From assembly GCF_000282975.1 (NCBI RefSeq), contig NZ_ALJC01000075.1, forward strand, positions 248,001-312,000: a DNA stretch of 64,000 nt. Reading direction: 5' to 3'. The notes beneath the pieces are model-generated. The model was given only the letters and a program-made list of their open reading frames with translations. It was not told the DNA's origin and made no database searches. This document shows, piece by piece, positions 28,531-39,500 of the stretch. Positions within the stretch are counted from its first letter, which is position 1. Each line of letters starts with the position of its first letter. Both the position numbers and the translations under genes were made by a program. Source of the DNA: Pseudomonas psychrophila HA-4. GTDB taxonomy: Bacteria > Pseudomonadota > Gammaproteobacteria > Pseudomonadales > Pseudomonadaceae.

Positions 28531-30672
28531 TCAGGCTGCTGGCAACACACACTCCGCAACCTGCGCGCCCCGCGCCTCTACACGCCGAAACTCCTCACTG
28601 ATCGCGGCAACCAGCGGCGCATCCTTGATCGGGTCCAACCCCGGATACGGCCGCCCGTTGTAATTACCGGTATAGGTCAGAACCGCTTCTATGCTGCCCG
28701 CCTGCTCATACACCCGGCGGATCAATTGGCTTTCCTGGTCTTTTTTGTCGGTGCACTTGAGTGCGTAATGCAGGGCCAAAGCACTGCCAAACTGCAGGGC
28801 ACTGCTGTCAATGCCATGTTTTTTGGCCAGATCAATGCTGCGAAATATCCGCTCATTGCGTTGCAGTTTACGCAGAGGGTCACGCCCGACACGCGCGCAC
28901 GGATCCTTGAAAGAGGTGTTGCAACGCTCCAGAAAGGTTTTCGAGAAGTCAGACACGGCATCGGCCATTTGCGGGTTTTCGGCCACCAGTGCGGGGCCAA
29001 CTTCCTGGCGAATCAGCCGTTCAGCCAAGGTGCTGACACGCGAGTCCCCCATGCCCTGCCCCAACCATGAATAACCCAACAGGCTGGCGTACCAAGCAAT
29101 GATCGCGTGCGGGCCGTTCCACAGCAGGTTCTTGATGACCTGTGTCTGTGTGATGTCATCTACCGTTTTAACTTGGCGCAGGCGCTCCAGCAGGTTGCTG
29201 CAACGCTCTGCATACAAGGGCATGTCCGATTCACTGTTGAACAAGATCAAGTGCAATTGGCTGAGGGCGTTGCTCGACTGGGCGAAGGGCCGAAAACGTG
29301 CGATCAGACGCTCGTACTCTGGCACTGGCACCTTGGGCGACATTTTGCGGGTGGCGGGTTGCTCACTCAGGCTGTTCTGGAAAATATTCGACTTAATCCG
29401 CAACTGCCGCACCAGCGCCTCGTTAGAGATTTTGGAGACGATGCGACTCACCACCGTTTCCGCAAAATGGGTGTTGTCGAGAATTTTCTGTGCAATCTGC
29501 GGCAACACAAGCTGTTCTAACTGAGCGTGTACATGACGTCGTACAAAATCCGCCCCGCCAACTTTATTTAGCACAATCAGGATGGTCAGTTCGCGACCAC
29601 GACGCTCGAAGCGGCGAATCAGGCCTTTGGCAATCACCTGTGCCTGATTGCGTATGGCCGGCTCTGGAAGGCTCAGACCGACGATTTCAGCCGTGTCGTA
29701 CATGCGAATCACCGCTTCGGCGTCGTCCATGTCGATCATTCTGAGGTTTTCGATGGTCTGGTCGAATGAGGTGGCGCCATAGCGCACGCTGAATCGGCCG
29801 AACGCCTGAATGGTTTCACGCAACATCCGTGAGCGGGTTGCCGCAATAATTTCACACGGTCGGGTGTAGCCATCCCAGTGAGAGAAAATCTGCGTCAAGT
29901 AACCGCCGCCCATGGCACCAAAGCCATGAATACCGACACTGAACTGGTTCAGGGCCTGCGGAAAGCTCTCGGTCAGCTCAGGCGTGCCAAGGTCGGGCAT
30001 GCAGTCGTTCAAATCGCCCAGAAACCCATGCATGGTTTGGTAAGCCTTCAGGGCTCCCGCCTTGACCTCAGGCGCCGGGGGTTTGATGTCTTCAATCAGG
30101 ATCGGCTGGCCATTGGCACGAATCGCCGATAGCAAACCGTTTTCAGAATCTTCAAGCATCAGGCAATGCTGCGGCTGACAATTGAGTGCGCTGGCCGCTG
30201 CTAGAAAAATTTCTGGATGCGGTTTGCCCTGAGTCACTTCATCACCGCACACGGTGACATCGAAATACTTCAACACATTGGCGTTGATCAGGTACTCCTC
30301 AGCAATCGCGCGCCGACTGGACGTGGCAACAGCCATGGTCAGGCCGTACTTGCGCAAGCGCTCAAGCACTTCAAGCAAGCCATCCTTGATCGGCACGCCA
30401 TGGTCACGCACGTAGTTCAGTTCCAACTCATCAGCGCGCTGCCGGACTTCAGCGTAGGGGAAGTTTTGTCCATGATTTGCCTTGGCCAATGCCTCGGCTT
30501 TTTTAGCACTCAAACCCAGAGAGCCTATGAGGGTTTCTTCGCTCAGAGGTGTACCAAAAATTTCAACGGCCGCCTGTTTGAGCGTCTTAAAACGCAGGCG
30601 TTCGGTGTCAAACAGGGTGCCATCCATGTCGAAGATGACACTAAAGATTCTCTTGCCCTGGAAATAGATCAT
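28531..30672 (-). CDS. mtlD: HAD phosphatase fused to mannitol-1-phosphate 5-dehydrogenase
   Basis: A 713-residue two-domain protein. Residues 1-215 form an HAD phosphatase with nucleophile Asp15 and Asp17 in FDMDGTLFD, VATSSRR and LEDSENG. From about 245 a mannitol dehydrogenase domain begins with GIHGFGAMGGGYL (nucleotide binding) and contains VLNKVGGADFV. The same fusion is known from Acinetobacter baylyi, where one protein reduces fructose 6-phosphate to mannitol 1-phosphate and then dephosphorylates it to mannitol, a compatible solute; I infer that role here. AAGGAG precedes the ATG. It stands alone, convergent with the sensor kinase, with about 600 bases upstream lacking genes, and there is no mannitol transport gene beside it. 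Confidence 0.83.
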   Translation of the reverse strand: MIYFQGKRIFSVIFDMDGTLFDTERLRFKTLKQAAVEIFGTPLSEETLIGSLGLSAKKAEALAKANHGQNFPYAEVRQRADELELNYVRDHGVPIKDGLLEVLERLRKYGLTMAVATSSRRAIAEEYLINANVLKYFDVTVCGDEVTQGKPHPEIFLAAASALNCQPQHCLMLEDSENGLLSAIRANGQPILIEDIKPPAPEVKAGALKAYQTMHGFLGDLNDCMPDLGTPELTESFPQALNQFSVGIHGFGAMGGGYLTQIFSHWDGYTRPCEIIAATRSRMLRETIQAFGRFSVRYGATSFDQTIENLRMIDMDDAEAVIRMYDTAEIVGLSLPEPAIRNQAQVIAKGLIRRFERRGRELTILIVLNKVGGADFVRRHVHAQLEQLVLPQIAQKILDNTHFAETVVSRIVSKISNEALVRQLRIKSNIFQNSLSEQPATRKMSPKVPVPEYERLIARFRPFAQSSNALSQLHLILFNSESDMPLYAERCSNLLERLRQVKTVDDITQTQVIKNLLWNGPHAIIAWYASLLGYSWLGQGMGDSRVSTLAERLIRQEVGPALVAENPQMADAVSDFSKTFLERCNTSFKDPCARVGRDPLRKLQRNERIFRSIDLAKKHGIDSSALQFGSALALHYALKCTDKKDQESQLIRRVYEQAGSIEAVLTYTGNYNGRPYPGLDPIKDAPLVAAISEEFRRVEARGAQVAECVLPAA

Positions 30673-31270
30673 GGGGGGTTACTCCTTGTACCGCGAGGTT
30701 CAGATAAAAAGCCGGGCAGCAGAACGCACTGTTGGAAACGCACAGTGGACGCGCCGGTTGGGCGAGTTATCGCAAAGCAGGCGGTGGGATGTAACAGTGG
30801 CGCCAGTTGGCGCAGTTACCCGAGAAATACGGAATCAACTGGGGCAAAACAACGTGTGCAAAGAGACGAGAAATAAACCCTGTGGATGCGCTGATGCGGC
30901 GTTTGACGTGAGGCCCACAACTCGCAATCAGGGATGCGGGCTGTGAGCCGAACTGGCGATTGATACGTGTGATTCCATCCATATGGGTTTGTCATTTCCT
31001 GTAATACGATTGAATGCCTTTTTAGCTATAACGCACTAGGAGGCTCTAGATCAAGGCGGATCTACACGCGCTTGCAGAGGGTATGGGCCAAATTCAGGTT
31101 CATTACATGGAATCGCTGCGCAGTGCTCAACATAGCGATAAACAAATCACCTGGGCAGTTCCACGCGTCACGATTAACCCAAGGTCAATACCCGCCTGTA
31201 TGATGGCGCGCATAAAAAAGCCCCGGAGATTTTCGTCTATCACGGGTCGGCCATGGTTTAGGAGCTTTGC
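30673..31270. other. Gene-free interval upstream of the HAD-MtlD and TonB receptor genes
   Basis: About 600 bases between divergent genes. It should hold the promoters of both. I see short repeated GGCGC elements around 30801-30822 and an AT-rich stretch near 31015-31040 but no convincing gene, RNA or operator. The short open frames here have no recognisable product. Confidence 0.6.
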
Positions 31271-33460
31271 ATGAACATGCTTTACCGGACTTTTAACGAG
31301 GAGGAGTCCGCACCACGGTTCGCACTCAATGTTCTGACCCTCGGCATGTTACTGAGTAGTAGCGTTTCAATCGCCCAGGCAGCTGAAACCGAACTGCCGG
31401 CAATCTCCGTGACCGGCTCCAATACGGCCGACTATCAGACTGACGCGGCCTGGGTCAGTGGTTTTCAACCCGCGCCGTTGATTGATACTCCCGCGGCAAT
31501 TTCGGTATTCAACGAAACCCTGATCAAGGACCAGCAGGCCCGTTTGCTCAGCGATGTGCTGAAAAATGACGCCTCGGTGGGTGAAAGCTACGCGCCCATC
31601 GGCTACTACGAGAACTTTGTGGTGCGCGGGTTTTCGCTGAATTCGGCCAGCAGCTACAAGATCAATGGCCGTACTATCACAGGCGAACAGAACGTAGGGC
31701 TGGAAAACAAACAACAGGTTGAGCTGCTTAAGGGGCTGTCGGGCCTGCAAAGCGGTGTCTCCGAGCCGGGCGGCCTGGTCAATTACGTCACCAAACGGCC
31801 CGCTAATGTGCGCTCTGTGACCGTCTCGACCGATGATCGCGGCAGCGGCTATATGGCCGCCGATGTCGGAGGCTGGTTTGGCAGCGAACAGCAATTCGGG
31901 CTGCGGGCCAACGTCGCCCATGAAGACATTCATTCCTACGTCGAACACGCCAATGGCCAACGCGATTTCGTATCGCTGGCGTTCGACTGGGACATCAGCC
32001 CCAATGCGTTGTTACAACTAGATGTTGAGTACCAGAACAAGGAACAGCGCTCAGTACCGGGCTATCAACTGCTCGGAGGCACTGAACTGCCGCACCACGC
32101 CTCACCGAAGAAATTGCTGGCCCACCAAAGTGGCTCCAAACCGGTGACCATTGATTCGCTCAACCTCAACGGCAATTTTGAATACCGTTTGAGCGAAAAC
32201 TGGAAAGCAAACCTCAGCGCTTCGCGCAGCAAAGTTGTCATCGACGACTACAGCTCGTTTGCCTGGGGGTGTTATGGCTCGGACAGTTGCACCATGGCGG
32301 CTGTGCCCAACTACTTCAGCCCGCAAGGCGATTACGACATTTATGACTTCCGCAGCCCTGACGACACACGGCGCAATGATGAGGTTCAGGCCACGCTGAG
32401 TGGGCAATTCGACACCGGCGGCATTGGCCATGAACTGACCGTTGGCACCAGTGCATTCAGGCGCGTAGTAGACCAGCGCGAACTGATCAACGAGATGATC
32501 GGCAGCGGCAATATCAACCGTGACCCTGAAGACTTTGCGCGTTACGACGGCCCGGTCAATGACAGCTATCGCCGTCTCGATAGCCGTCAATACGGGGTGT
32601 TTTTCAATGACCGGATCACCTTTAACGAGCACTGGCAGACCCTTCTGGGCGGGCGCGAAGTGCGCTTGGATGAACGCACGTTCAATAACCAGGGTGACAC
32701 CACCCGCCATACCCAACGCTATGAGTTTCTGCCCCAGGCCGCACTCATCTATAAACCGGTACAGAATGTTTCGTTGTACACCCGCTACAGCAAAGGCTTG
32801 TCGCTGGGGGGCGAAGCGCCATGGTTCGCCAGCAATCACTTTGAAATCCTCGCACCCACTGTGTCGCGCCAGATTGAGGCCGGCATCAAGTACGATTGGC
32901 GACGCCTGAGCCTCAGCGCCACGCTGTTCCAGATTCGTCAGGGGTATCAGTACTCACGCCCGCAAGCCGATGGATCATTTATCTATGAGCAGCAAGGCGA
33001 GCAGAAAAATACGGGGCTGGAGCTGGCAGCCAGTGGCTGGGCCAGCGAGCGCTTGCAGATCTCGGCCAGTGTGGCGGCGATTCGTGCCCGGGTCACCGGC
33101 AGCGGAACTGCGGACTACGAAGGGCATCAGACCCTCAATGTCCCAACCTTGCGCGCAAGTCTCTACGGTGACTATGCCCTCCCCTGGATCAACGGCCTGT
33201 CACTACTGGGTGGTGTGCAATACAGTGGCAAAAAATACGCCAGCCAATTAGGTGACGTTCAAGCAGACGCCTACGCAATCTTCAACATAGGCAGTCGCTA
33301 CAGCACCCGTGTCGAGGGTTACGACACTGAGTTCAGGCTGACCGTAGACAACCTGTTTGATAAACGCTACTGGCGCGATGTGGGCGAGTACATGGGGGAT
33401 AACTATCTGTTCCAAGGTGCGCCAATGACAGCCCGTCTAAGTGCGTCGATCAACTTTTGA
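31271..33460 (+). CDS. TonB-dependent siderophore receptor
   Basis: Outer-membrane gated channel for ferric siderophores, energised by TonB-ExbBD. The 729-residue protein has a signal sequence (hydrophobic LTLGMLLSSSVSIAQA, to about residue 37), a short TonB-box region (LPAISVTGS), a plug domain ending near VKLL-type LLKGLSGLQSG and GGLVNYVTKRP, and a beta-barrel ending MTARLSASINF with the terminal Phe needed for outer-membrane insertion. There is no N-terminal signalling domain, so it is not a FpvA/FecA-type transducer. AGGAG sits 6 bases before the ATG. The ligand is unknown; hydroxamate receptors are the closest in general appearance. Confidence 0.88.
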   Translation: MNMLYRTFNEEESAPRFALNVLTLGMLLSSSVSIAQAAETELPAISVTGSNTADYQTDAAWVSGFQPAPLIDTPAAISVFNETLIKDQQARLLSDVLKNDASVGESYAPIGYYENFVVRGFSLNSASSYKINGRTITGEQNVGLENKQQVELLKGLSGLQSGVSEPGGLVNYVTKRPANVRSVTVSTDDRGSGYMAADVGGWFGSEQQFGLRANVAHEDIHSYVEHANGQRDFVSLAFDWDISPNALLQLDVEYQNKEQRSVPGYQLLGGTELPHHASPKKLLAHQSGSKPVTIDSLNLNGNFEYRLSENWKANLSASRSKVVIDDYSSFAWGCYGSDSCTMAAVPNYFSPQGDYDIYDFRSPDDTRRNDEVQATLSGQFDTGGIGHELTVGTSAFRRVVDQRELINEMIGSGNINRDPEDFARYDGPVNDSYRRLDSRQYGVFFNDRITFNEHWQTLLGGREVRLDERTFNNQGDTTRHTQRYEFLPQAALIYKPVQNVSLYTRYSKGLSLGGEAPWFASNHFEILAPTVSRQIEAGIKYDWRRLSLSATLFQIRQGYQYSRPQADGSFIYEQQGEQKNTGLELAASGWASERLQISASVAAIRARVTGSGTADYEGHQTLNVPTLRASLYGDYALPWINGLSLLGGVQYSGKKYASQLGDVQADAYAIFNIGSRYSTRVEGYDTEFRLTVDNLFDKRYWRDVGEYMGDNYLFQGAPMTARLSASINF

Positions 33461-33594
33461 CCGCGCACCCTCCCCTCAACATTTAGCGACATCTCCTAGC
33501 ACTCAATGGGCTTGGTCTGGCCGATAACGGATCAAGTCCTTGTTAGCTTCTGAAAGCCCGGTGGATGACCACCTGGCGCTCAGGAGTTATCTAC

Positions 33595-36498
33595 ATGCCT
33601 CAACCTTTGCTGCACACGCTAGCCGAACCCGGACAGTTACCCGTCCCGGGAAAAGTCGACTTTAAAACGGCCATGGGGTTGCTCAATATTGCGTCAGTGT
33701 TTGACGTCATCCGACTATCCAAAACCCAATTCGTTGAGCAACTGGCGGTGCACTGCGATGACGATGGCGCCCAGGCCTACGACCTAGCCGCAGGTTATGC
33801 CGCCCAGCTTGATTTTTTGCATCGAGAGCAAAACCTTTCACATTCCGACAATCAGCGAGTCAAACGCACCCCGGCGACCGAGGTGTATCAAGGGCCTACC
33901 TACGCCGCTCTCTTCCAAGAAAACTGGCACACCTACTGCTCTGCCGCATCGCCGGCCGCACTCGATTCACCAGCGGCCTACCTGCGGGCCTTGTACTTGT
34001 TTGCGCAACAAGTGGAGAGCAGCGGAAATAACAAATCCAATCGCATCACGTTAGATATTCGACGGCCCTTGCTCAAGAACTTGATCATCGACAATCAAAG
34101 TCTGACCCAAGAAGTACCACTGCTGAGCATCGTTAATGAAACCTTGAACGAGCACCTGAACGTCTATATCAACGAACACACCGGCATTTACAAAAACAAG
34201 ACGGTGAACGAGGCGCTGGCGGTCACTCTTTTTCCCTTCGAACTGCCTTTTGATTTGGCACATCAGCAATGCCTGCTGGGTTTGACAGGCAATAAACCCG
34301 CCGTGGGTGAGCTGAACTACCGCTTAAGCCTAAAACTGCCACTCGCAAACCTTTCAAACAACATTTACGGCGTAATTCAGCACCCGGCGTACGAGGCTCA
34401 ACGGCTGTTATCGGGGTTAAGTCCCCAGCAACAAACTCTGTTGAATTCGCCACTCTGGACCCCCGGTAAAGCGCTTTTCGAAACCCACTATGCCAGTAAA
34501 GAAGAAACCCTGAAAAAGCTCGCATACTTTATGTTGCAAACAGGGCTGACGACCGATCAAGTGGATGAGCTGCTGGCCCGCAACAAATACCAGCCCAAAA
34601 TGAGCAGGCATATCAACCTTAATGCCTTTGAACACCCAGAAAACGAACAGGCCGGCGCGCGTTACGTTAATGGTCCGCAAGCAGATAACCCTAAGCGTCT
34701 GAACCTTGAAACCGACGCCACTGGCAATGTTGTGCTGCTCAACACCTCGCCTGCGCGCTTTGACCGGCTACAGCGAATGATCCGCCTGCAACGTTGGCTA
34801 GGGATTTCGTTTACGCAACTGGACACACTGCTGTGGAGCGCAATGCAGTGTGAGCAAAACACCAACGATGAGCTTTTGATCAATGACAACACCCTGCGAA
34901 TGTTGGGTGTATACCGTTATCTGAACCTGCGTTACGGCCTCAAGGCTGAAGAGTTTTCTGCCTTGCTGTACCGACTGCCAGTACACGCCTGTGGCAACAG
35001 CGACTCTTTGTTTGATCGTGTGTTCAACCGCAGGCAGTTACTTAACCACCCCTTGCAACTGGATGGCAGCCCTTTGGACCCGGATGCCGGCGACCCGTCA
35101 ACACACACCACGGTGTATCAGATCTGTGCGGCACTTGGCCTTAGCCCGACCACTGATTCACTCGGTTTGGTGGTGGCTCAGACGCGCAAACACATGGGAG
35201 CGCTGGGCAGAAATCTGAAAACTTTTTCATCCTTGTACCGACAGGCCCGGATTGCCAGACTATTTGGCCTCTCGGTGATGGAGAGCGTGCATCTCATCGA
35301 GTTACTCGGCGATGGTGCCTACACGAAAAACTTGGTGAAACCCTCCCTGCGAAGCTCGGGTCAGAATACTCCGGCGGACTTCCTCGATGTACTGATGCAG
35401 ATGGACTGGGCGGTAAGTTGGATTAACGCTAGCGGCAGCAGCGTGCAGCAGATCCACCATCAGTTACTGTTCGACAGCGCTCCGCAAAAAGCCATTATCA
35501 GTGAGCAATTGGCTCAAATTAACGCGCTATTCGACGACCTGCAAACTCGACTCATACCTCAAGAACAAATTGACGCACTTGAACTTCCACAAGCAGAAAC
35601 AGATGCGCCTCCTTTGCAGTATTCATGGAGCGTATTAATGCTTAAGGGGATGTTGAAAGTCCATTCACAGTTCCCACTGACTGCAAATGAGGAAACACTG
35701 AAGCGAGGTCTGGCGGCCGCGGTCAAGACCTATGTAACGATGAGTTCCAACCCAGATACCAATCACCAGCTTAAGACAGAAGTCACCAACAAACTTGAGC
35801 CACTCTTATTAGCGGCCTATGGACTTTTGCAACCATTTAGAGATAAGGCCGAACACCTTTTCAACGACACGTCCCACGTTTCTGAAGCGCCGCTTTTATT
35901 GAGGCATACCATCAAGCATATCGCACACAAGTTTGGAAATGCATTAGGACGCCCCAGTCCCTCCCCCCTATTCAAGCACTTACTGTTATTGCTGGCCGAT
36001 GCTGAAAACACGTTGCAGTTGCCTCTGTCTCGTCAGGCGCTGCATAAGTTATTGCTCAATCCACACTGGCTGGATGATGACCACGCTCCCGGCTCAATGC
36101 TCAAGTTATCGTTCAGTACCTTGTATTTATTTACGCAGTTTCACAAATGCATCAACGTCTATGGGCTAACCCAGGACATGCTGCTGGACTTCTTTGAAAC
36201 ATCAAACCCTGCCGCCATCGTTAGCGAGTCTAGTGACCTATCGTCGACCACCAACTCGTTACTGGCCGCCATGTTCAACTGGGATTCTCAAGAAATCACG
36301 GTGCTGGTCAATCGCCTTCAAACCAAACGCGTACGCTCAATGGTGGAACTGGATTGGCTCATGCGTTGCCATGAGGCAGCCATCACCACGGGTCTATCGG
36401 CAAACGTGCTACTGACTGCCACTGACTTACAAGCCGACGTTTCAAATGATAATTGGGGGCTGGTGGGCAAAGCCATCATTGCGACACACGAACAATAA
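33595..36498 (+). CDS. Tc toxin component A, N-terminal part (TcaA-like, VRP1 domain)
   Basis: First half of a split TcA subunit. TcA pentamers form the injection channel of Tc toxin complexes. The 967-residue product begins with the Salmonella virulence plasmid A (VRP1)-type region (GLLNIASVFDVIRLSK near residue 30) and is mainly helical, matching the alpha-helical shell of TcA and the TcaA proteins of Photorhabdus. AGGAG lies 8 bases before ATG 33595, deciding that start over one at 33565. The next gene carries the remaining TcA domains, starting 34 bases after the stop. No signal peptide is present, as usual for Tc proteins. Confidence 0.85.
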   Translation: MPQPLLHTLAEPGQLPVPGKVDFKTAMGLLNIASVFDVIRLSKTQFVEQLAVHCDDDGAQAYDLAAGYAAQLDFLHREQNLSHSDNQRVKRTPATEVYQGPTYAALFQENWHTYCSAASPAALDSPAAYLRALYLFAQQVESSGNNKSNRITLDIRRPLLKNLIIDNQSLTQEVPLLSIVNETLNEHLNVYINEHTGIYKNKTVNEALAVTLFPFELPFDLAHQQCLLGLTGNKPAVGELNYRLSLKLPLANLSNNIYGVIQHPAYEAQRLLSGLSPQQQTLLNSPLWTPGKALFETHYASKEETLKKLAYFMLQTGLTTDQVDELLARNKYQPKMSRHINLNAFEHPENEQAGARYVNGPQADNPKRLNLETDATGNVVLLNTSPARFDRLQRMIRLQRWLGISFTQLDTLLWSAMQCEQNTNDELLINDNTLRMLGVYRYLNLRYGLKAEEFSALLYRLPVHACGNSDSLFDRVFNRRQLLNHPLQLDGSPLDPDAGDPSTHTTVYQICAALGLSPTTDSLGLVVAQTRKHMGALGRNLKTFSSLYRQARIARLFGLSVMESVHLIELLGDGAYTKNLVKPSLRSSGQNTPADFLDVLMQMDWAVSWINASGSSVQQIHHQLLFDSAPQKAIISEQLAQINALFDDLQTRLIPQEQIDALELPQAETDAPPLQYSWSVLMLKGMLKVHSQFPLTANEETLKRGLAAAVKTYVTMSSNPDTNHQLKTEVTNKLEPLLLAAYGLLQPFRDKAEHLFNDTSHVSEAPLLLRHTIKHIAHKFGNALGRPSPSPLFKHLLLLLADAENTLQLPLSRQALHKLLLNPHWLDDDHAPGSMLKLSFSTLYLFTQFHKCINVYGLTQDMLLDFFETSNPAAIVSESSDLSSTTNSLLAAMFNWDSQEITVLVNRLQTKRVRSMVELDWLMRCHEAAITTGLSANVLLTATDLQADVSNDNWGLVGKAIIATHEQ

Positions 36499-36532
36499 TG
36501 TTTTTTATCTCCGAACGGATCAAGGAATGACC

Positions 36533-39500
36533 ATGCCCCCAACACTCGACCAACAACTCAATGAAAAATTGCGCGATGCTCAACTCGCACTTTACATAAC
36601 CCACGCGGCCCCTTCAGACAAGGTCCTGGCGAACCTGAAACACTTCAAAGGTATCAAAACTGCCGATGAGCTTTATAACTATTGGTTGTTGGACGTACTG
36701 GTCAGTGAAGCGGTGCCTACCAGCCGAGTGGCATGCGCAATAGCCAGCTTGCAACAATATATCAACGCAATCATGTTGGGCCTTGAACCCGGATATGACA
36801 TTGAGGGCATATCTGCAACGCAACTTAACCAATGGCACAACACACTGCACAATTACTCGGTGTGGCACGCCAGCCAGCAAGTCCGCTACTTTCCATCAAC
36901 CTATCTAAGCCCTGAATTACGCAGCCACAAGACAGAAAACTTCCAGCAACTTGAAAACGATATTAATCAATGTCGCATTCAACCCAGCACCATTTTGTCG
37001 GCCGTTCAGAGCTACCTGAGCCGCTTTGAAGACATTGCCAATCTGACAACACTGAGTGGCTACATCGATGGCGACATCAATGGCATGGCCGACAGCATGT
37101 ATTATTTCGTGGGTAAATCTAGAGCTGAAAACACTTACTACTGGCGCTCACTCGATATGTCTAAGCGCGCGCTGTATCCGGCAACACATCACCTGAGTAA
37201 CTTTAAGCAAGACACTCCAGAAGCTTCTGCTTGGTCGGATTGGAAAGCCATTCCTTTACCGGCTTCGGCCAACATACCAGACCGTAGTATTCGGCCAGTC
37301 TATTTCAATAACCGTGTATTTATTATTTGGGCTCAAATTATTAGCCCTACATCAGCCGCGAGCCAAAACACCGCCTTTTCCTGGAGTGAACGCGACGAAG
37401 ATGAAAAACAGTATAAAAAACGTTTAGAACCTTATCTAAAATCAAACTTTACAAAAGTAAGTCTAAGTTTTATTTTTCAGAAACATGACGGTAGCTGGAG
37501 CATGCCCCAAGTCTGCATCGATGAATACTGTGTGCTCCGAATAAACACCAACGAAATATATTCTGCCATTACCACTATTGCCACCTTGGATTCAACAACA
37601 CAGCCCGGCTCACTTTTTCTGGGGTTAAATATCCAAGCAATACGAAATAAAGCCGAATACAAAAAAAACACATTCTCCAGCGATTTTTACCAAGCTGCAC
37701 GGCTCGATTTACAGTTTGGTATCGAACGTTTACATTCCTCTGGGACAGTCGAGGACTATTTAACATGGCCTTCTCAGAAAGAAACAGCCGAGCGAAATTG
37801 GTCCATATTCGTCAAGCACAACCATTCAAACTTTAACTTTCACACACCCCATAGTCAGATTGCAAACGTTCATGAGCTGATCAATAATCAGCCACATTTC
37901 AATCAAAATCACTGGAACTATGGCAACTATCAAAATCGCATACAAAACTTTGTCAAAAATCATGACATACAATTCAACACCACTACCTCCACCCTTGAAA
38001 TATCGTCGACCTTGGCCGCAGATTTTGATAAGTACAAGAGTTTAACATTCGAGGCCAGCGATAATGGCGTAGAAATGAAGATGAAACTCGCGATCAACGT
38101 TTCAGCATCTACTGCGCCATTCTATGACTTACACCCGGAATCTTTAATAACTTTAAAATACTTAAAATCCCCGTCTACAAGTATCACCAGCGTGTCTGTC
38201 ACGAATCACATCACAACGGCGTCATTTTCACAATTCTCAGTGGACTTCAATGTATTGAGCAGCGAATCTATTGAGGATAATCGCTATGAAGCCACGCAAC
38301 AGTTAGCAGGCAGTGAGATCGGTATCGACATATTCAATGAGTTCTTCTACACCCCTAGTCCGTCGTACACGATCACTGTCAACTTGAGCAATAACGAAAC
38401 ACTGATATTTGATAAAGCCGTCAACACTCCGCTGGAGCGTTCTTATAAACAAATTATCCTTTTTCCGCTCCAACCCGAAAATCCTACGCCGTCGCGTATC
38501 CTGCGCAGTAACACCCTACTTATTGGTGAAACAGATTTCTCCCGTCGATACATTAGGGGCAGCGCATCTAATCTTAAAGCGGCTCAGACAATAAACGTTC
38601 AATTACAAATAAATCCCAAGACACTGCGCCCGATCGTCGAGCAAACGTCAACCTCAGACGAACACTCCACATTTTCTACAATCACCATTTTGCACGGTGT
38701 GATAATCCATGACACAGAGGTTCAGGGCGACATATCTCACCTTATGGGTTACGCCCTCAAGTCCGCACAGATCACGCTGAACAAAAATGCCCTCCCTCTC
38801 ATTCCTATGGCCCCACGCCTGCAGCGAGTGACATCGAAGAAATATGGTGCCGTTGAATTTATTGATTTCAGCGAATCAGCGATTAAATACAGTGACGCCA
38901 CCGCATTAAACAGGCGGCGCGCACCGATCAGAATGAATACCAGTTTTGCCGAAAAACTCACTCAAGCAGCCAGCGTCAGTCTTGATACTTTGTTCACCCT
39001 TACCCCGGCCGCATGGCTCGAACCGTCGCTAACAGAGGGCGGTCCAGATCAACCTTTAGATTTTCATGGGGCTCATGGCAGGTACTATTGGGAACTCTTC
39101 CTATACCTGCCCTGGCTTGTTGCTCATCGCCTTAATTTGGAGCAACGTTATGCCGAGGCCCAAGCTTGGATGCACTACCTATTTGATCCGGCGTATAACG
39201 CATCCATTAGCAATGTTCCCCATCGCCACTGGCGACTTAGTGTGCTAACAGCACCCCTGTCCGACCTTAGCTACGCCCAGAACAACCCTCACGATCCAAA
39301 TCAAATCGCACTGAGCGCTCCGGTTCACTTTCGTCAGGCATTGTTCCAGTTGTACCTGGACATTCTGATCAACCGCGGCGACGCCGCATACCGCCAAACA
39401 ACCGCAGATAGCCTCGCGGAAGCAAAACTCTGGTATGTACGCGTCAAAAGTCTACTCGGGCCACGCCCAACGATCACCTCGATTGACCCATGGACAAGTA

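Noticed and set aside
32102..32839. 245-codon minus-strand frame opposite the TonB-dependent receptor
   Set aside because: Antisense to a conserved beta-barrel; no family resemblance.
33461..33594. Terminator for the TonB receptor before the Tc locus
   Set aside because: No stem with a following T-run could be found in this 134-base gap, so none is reported.
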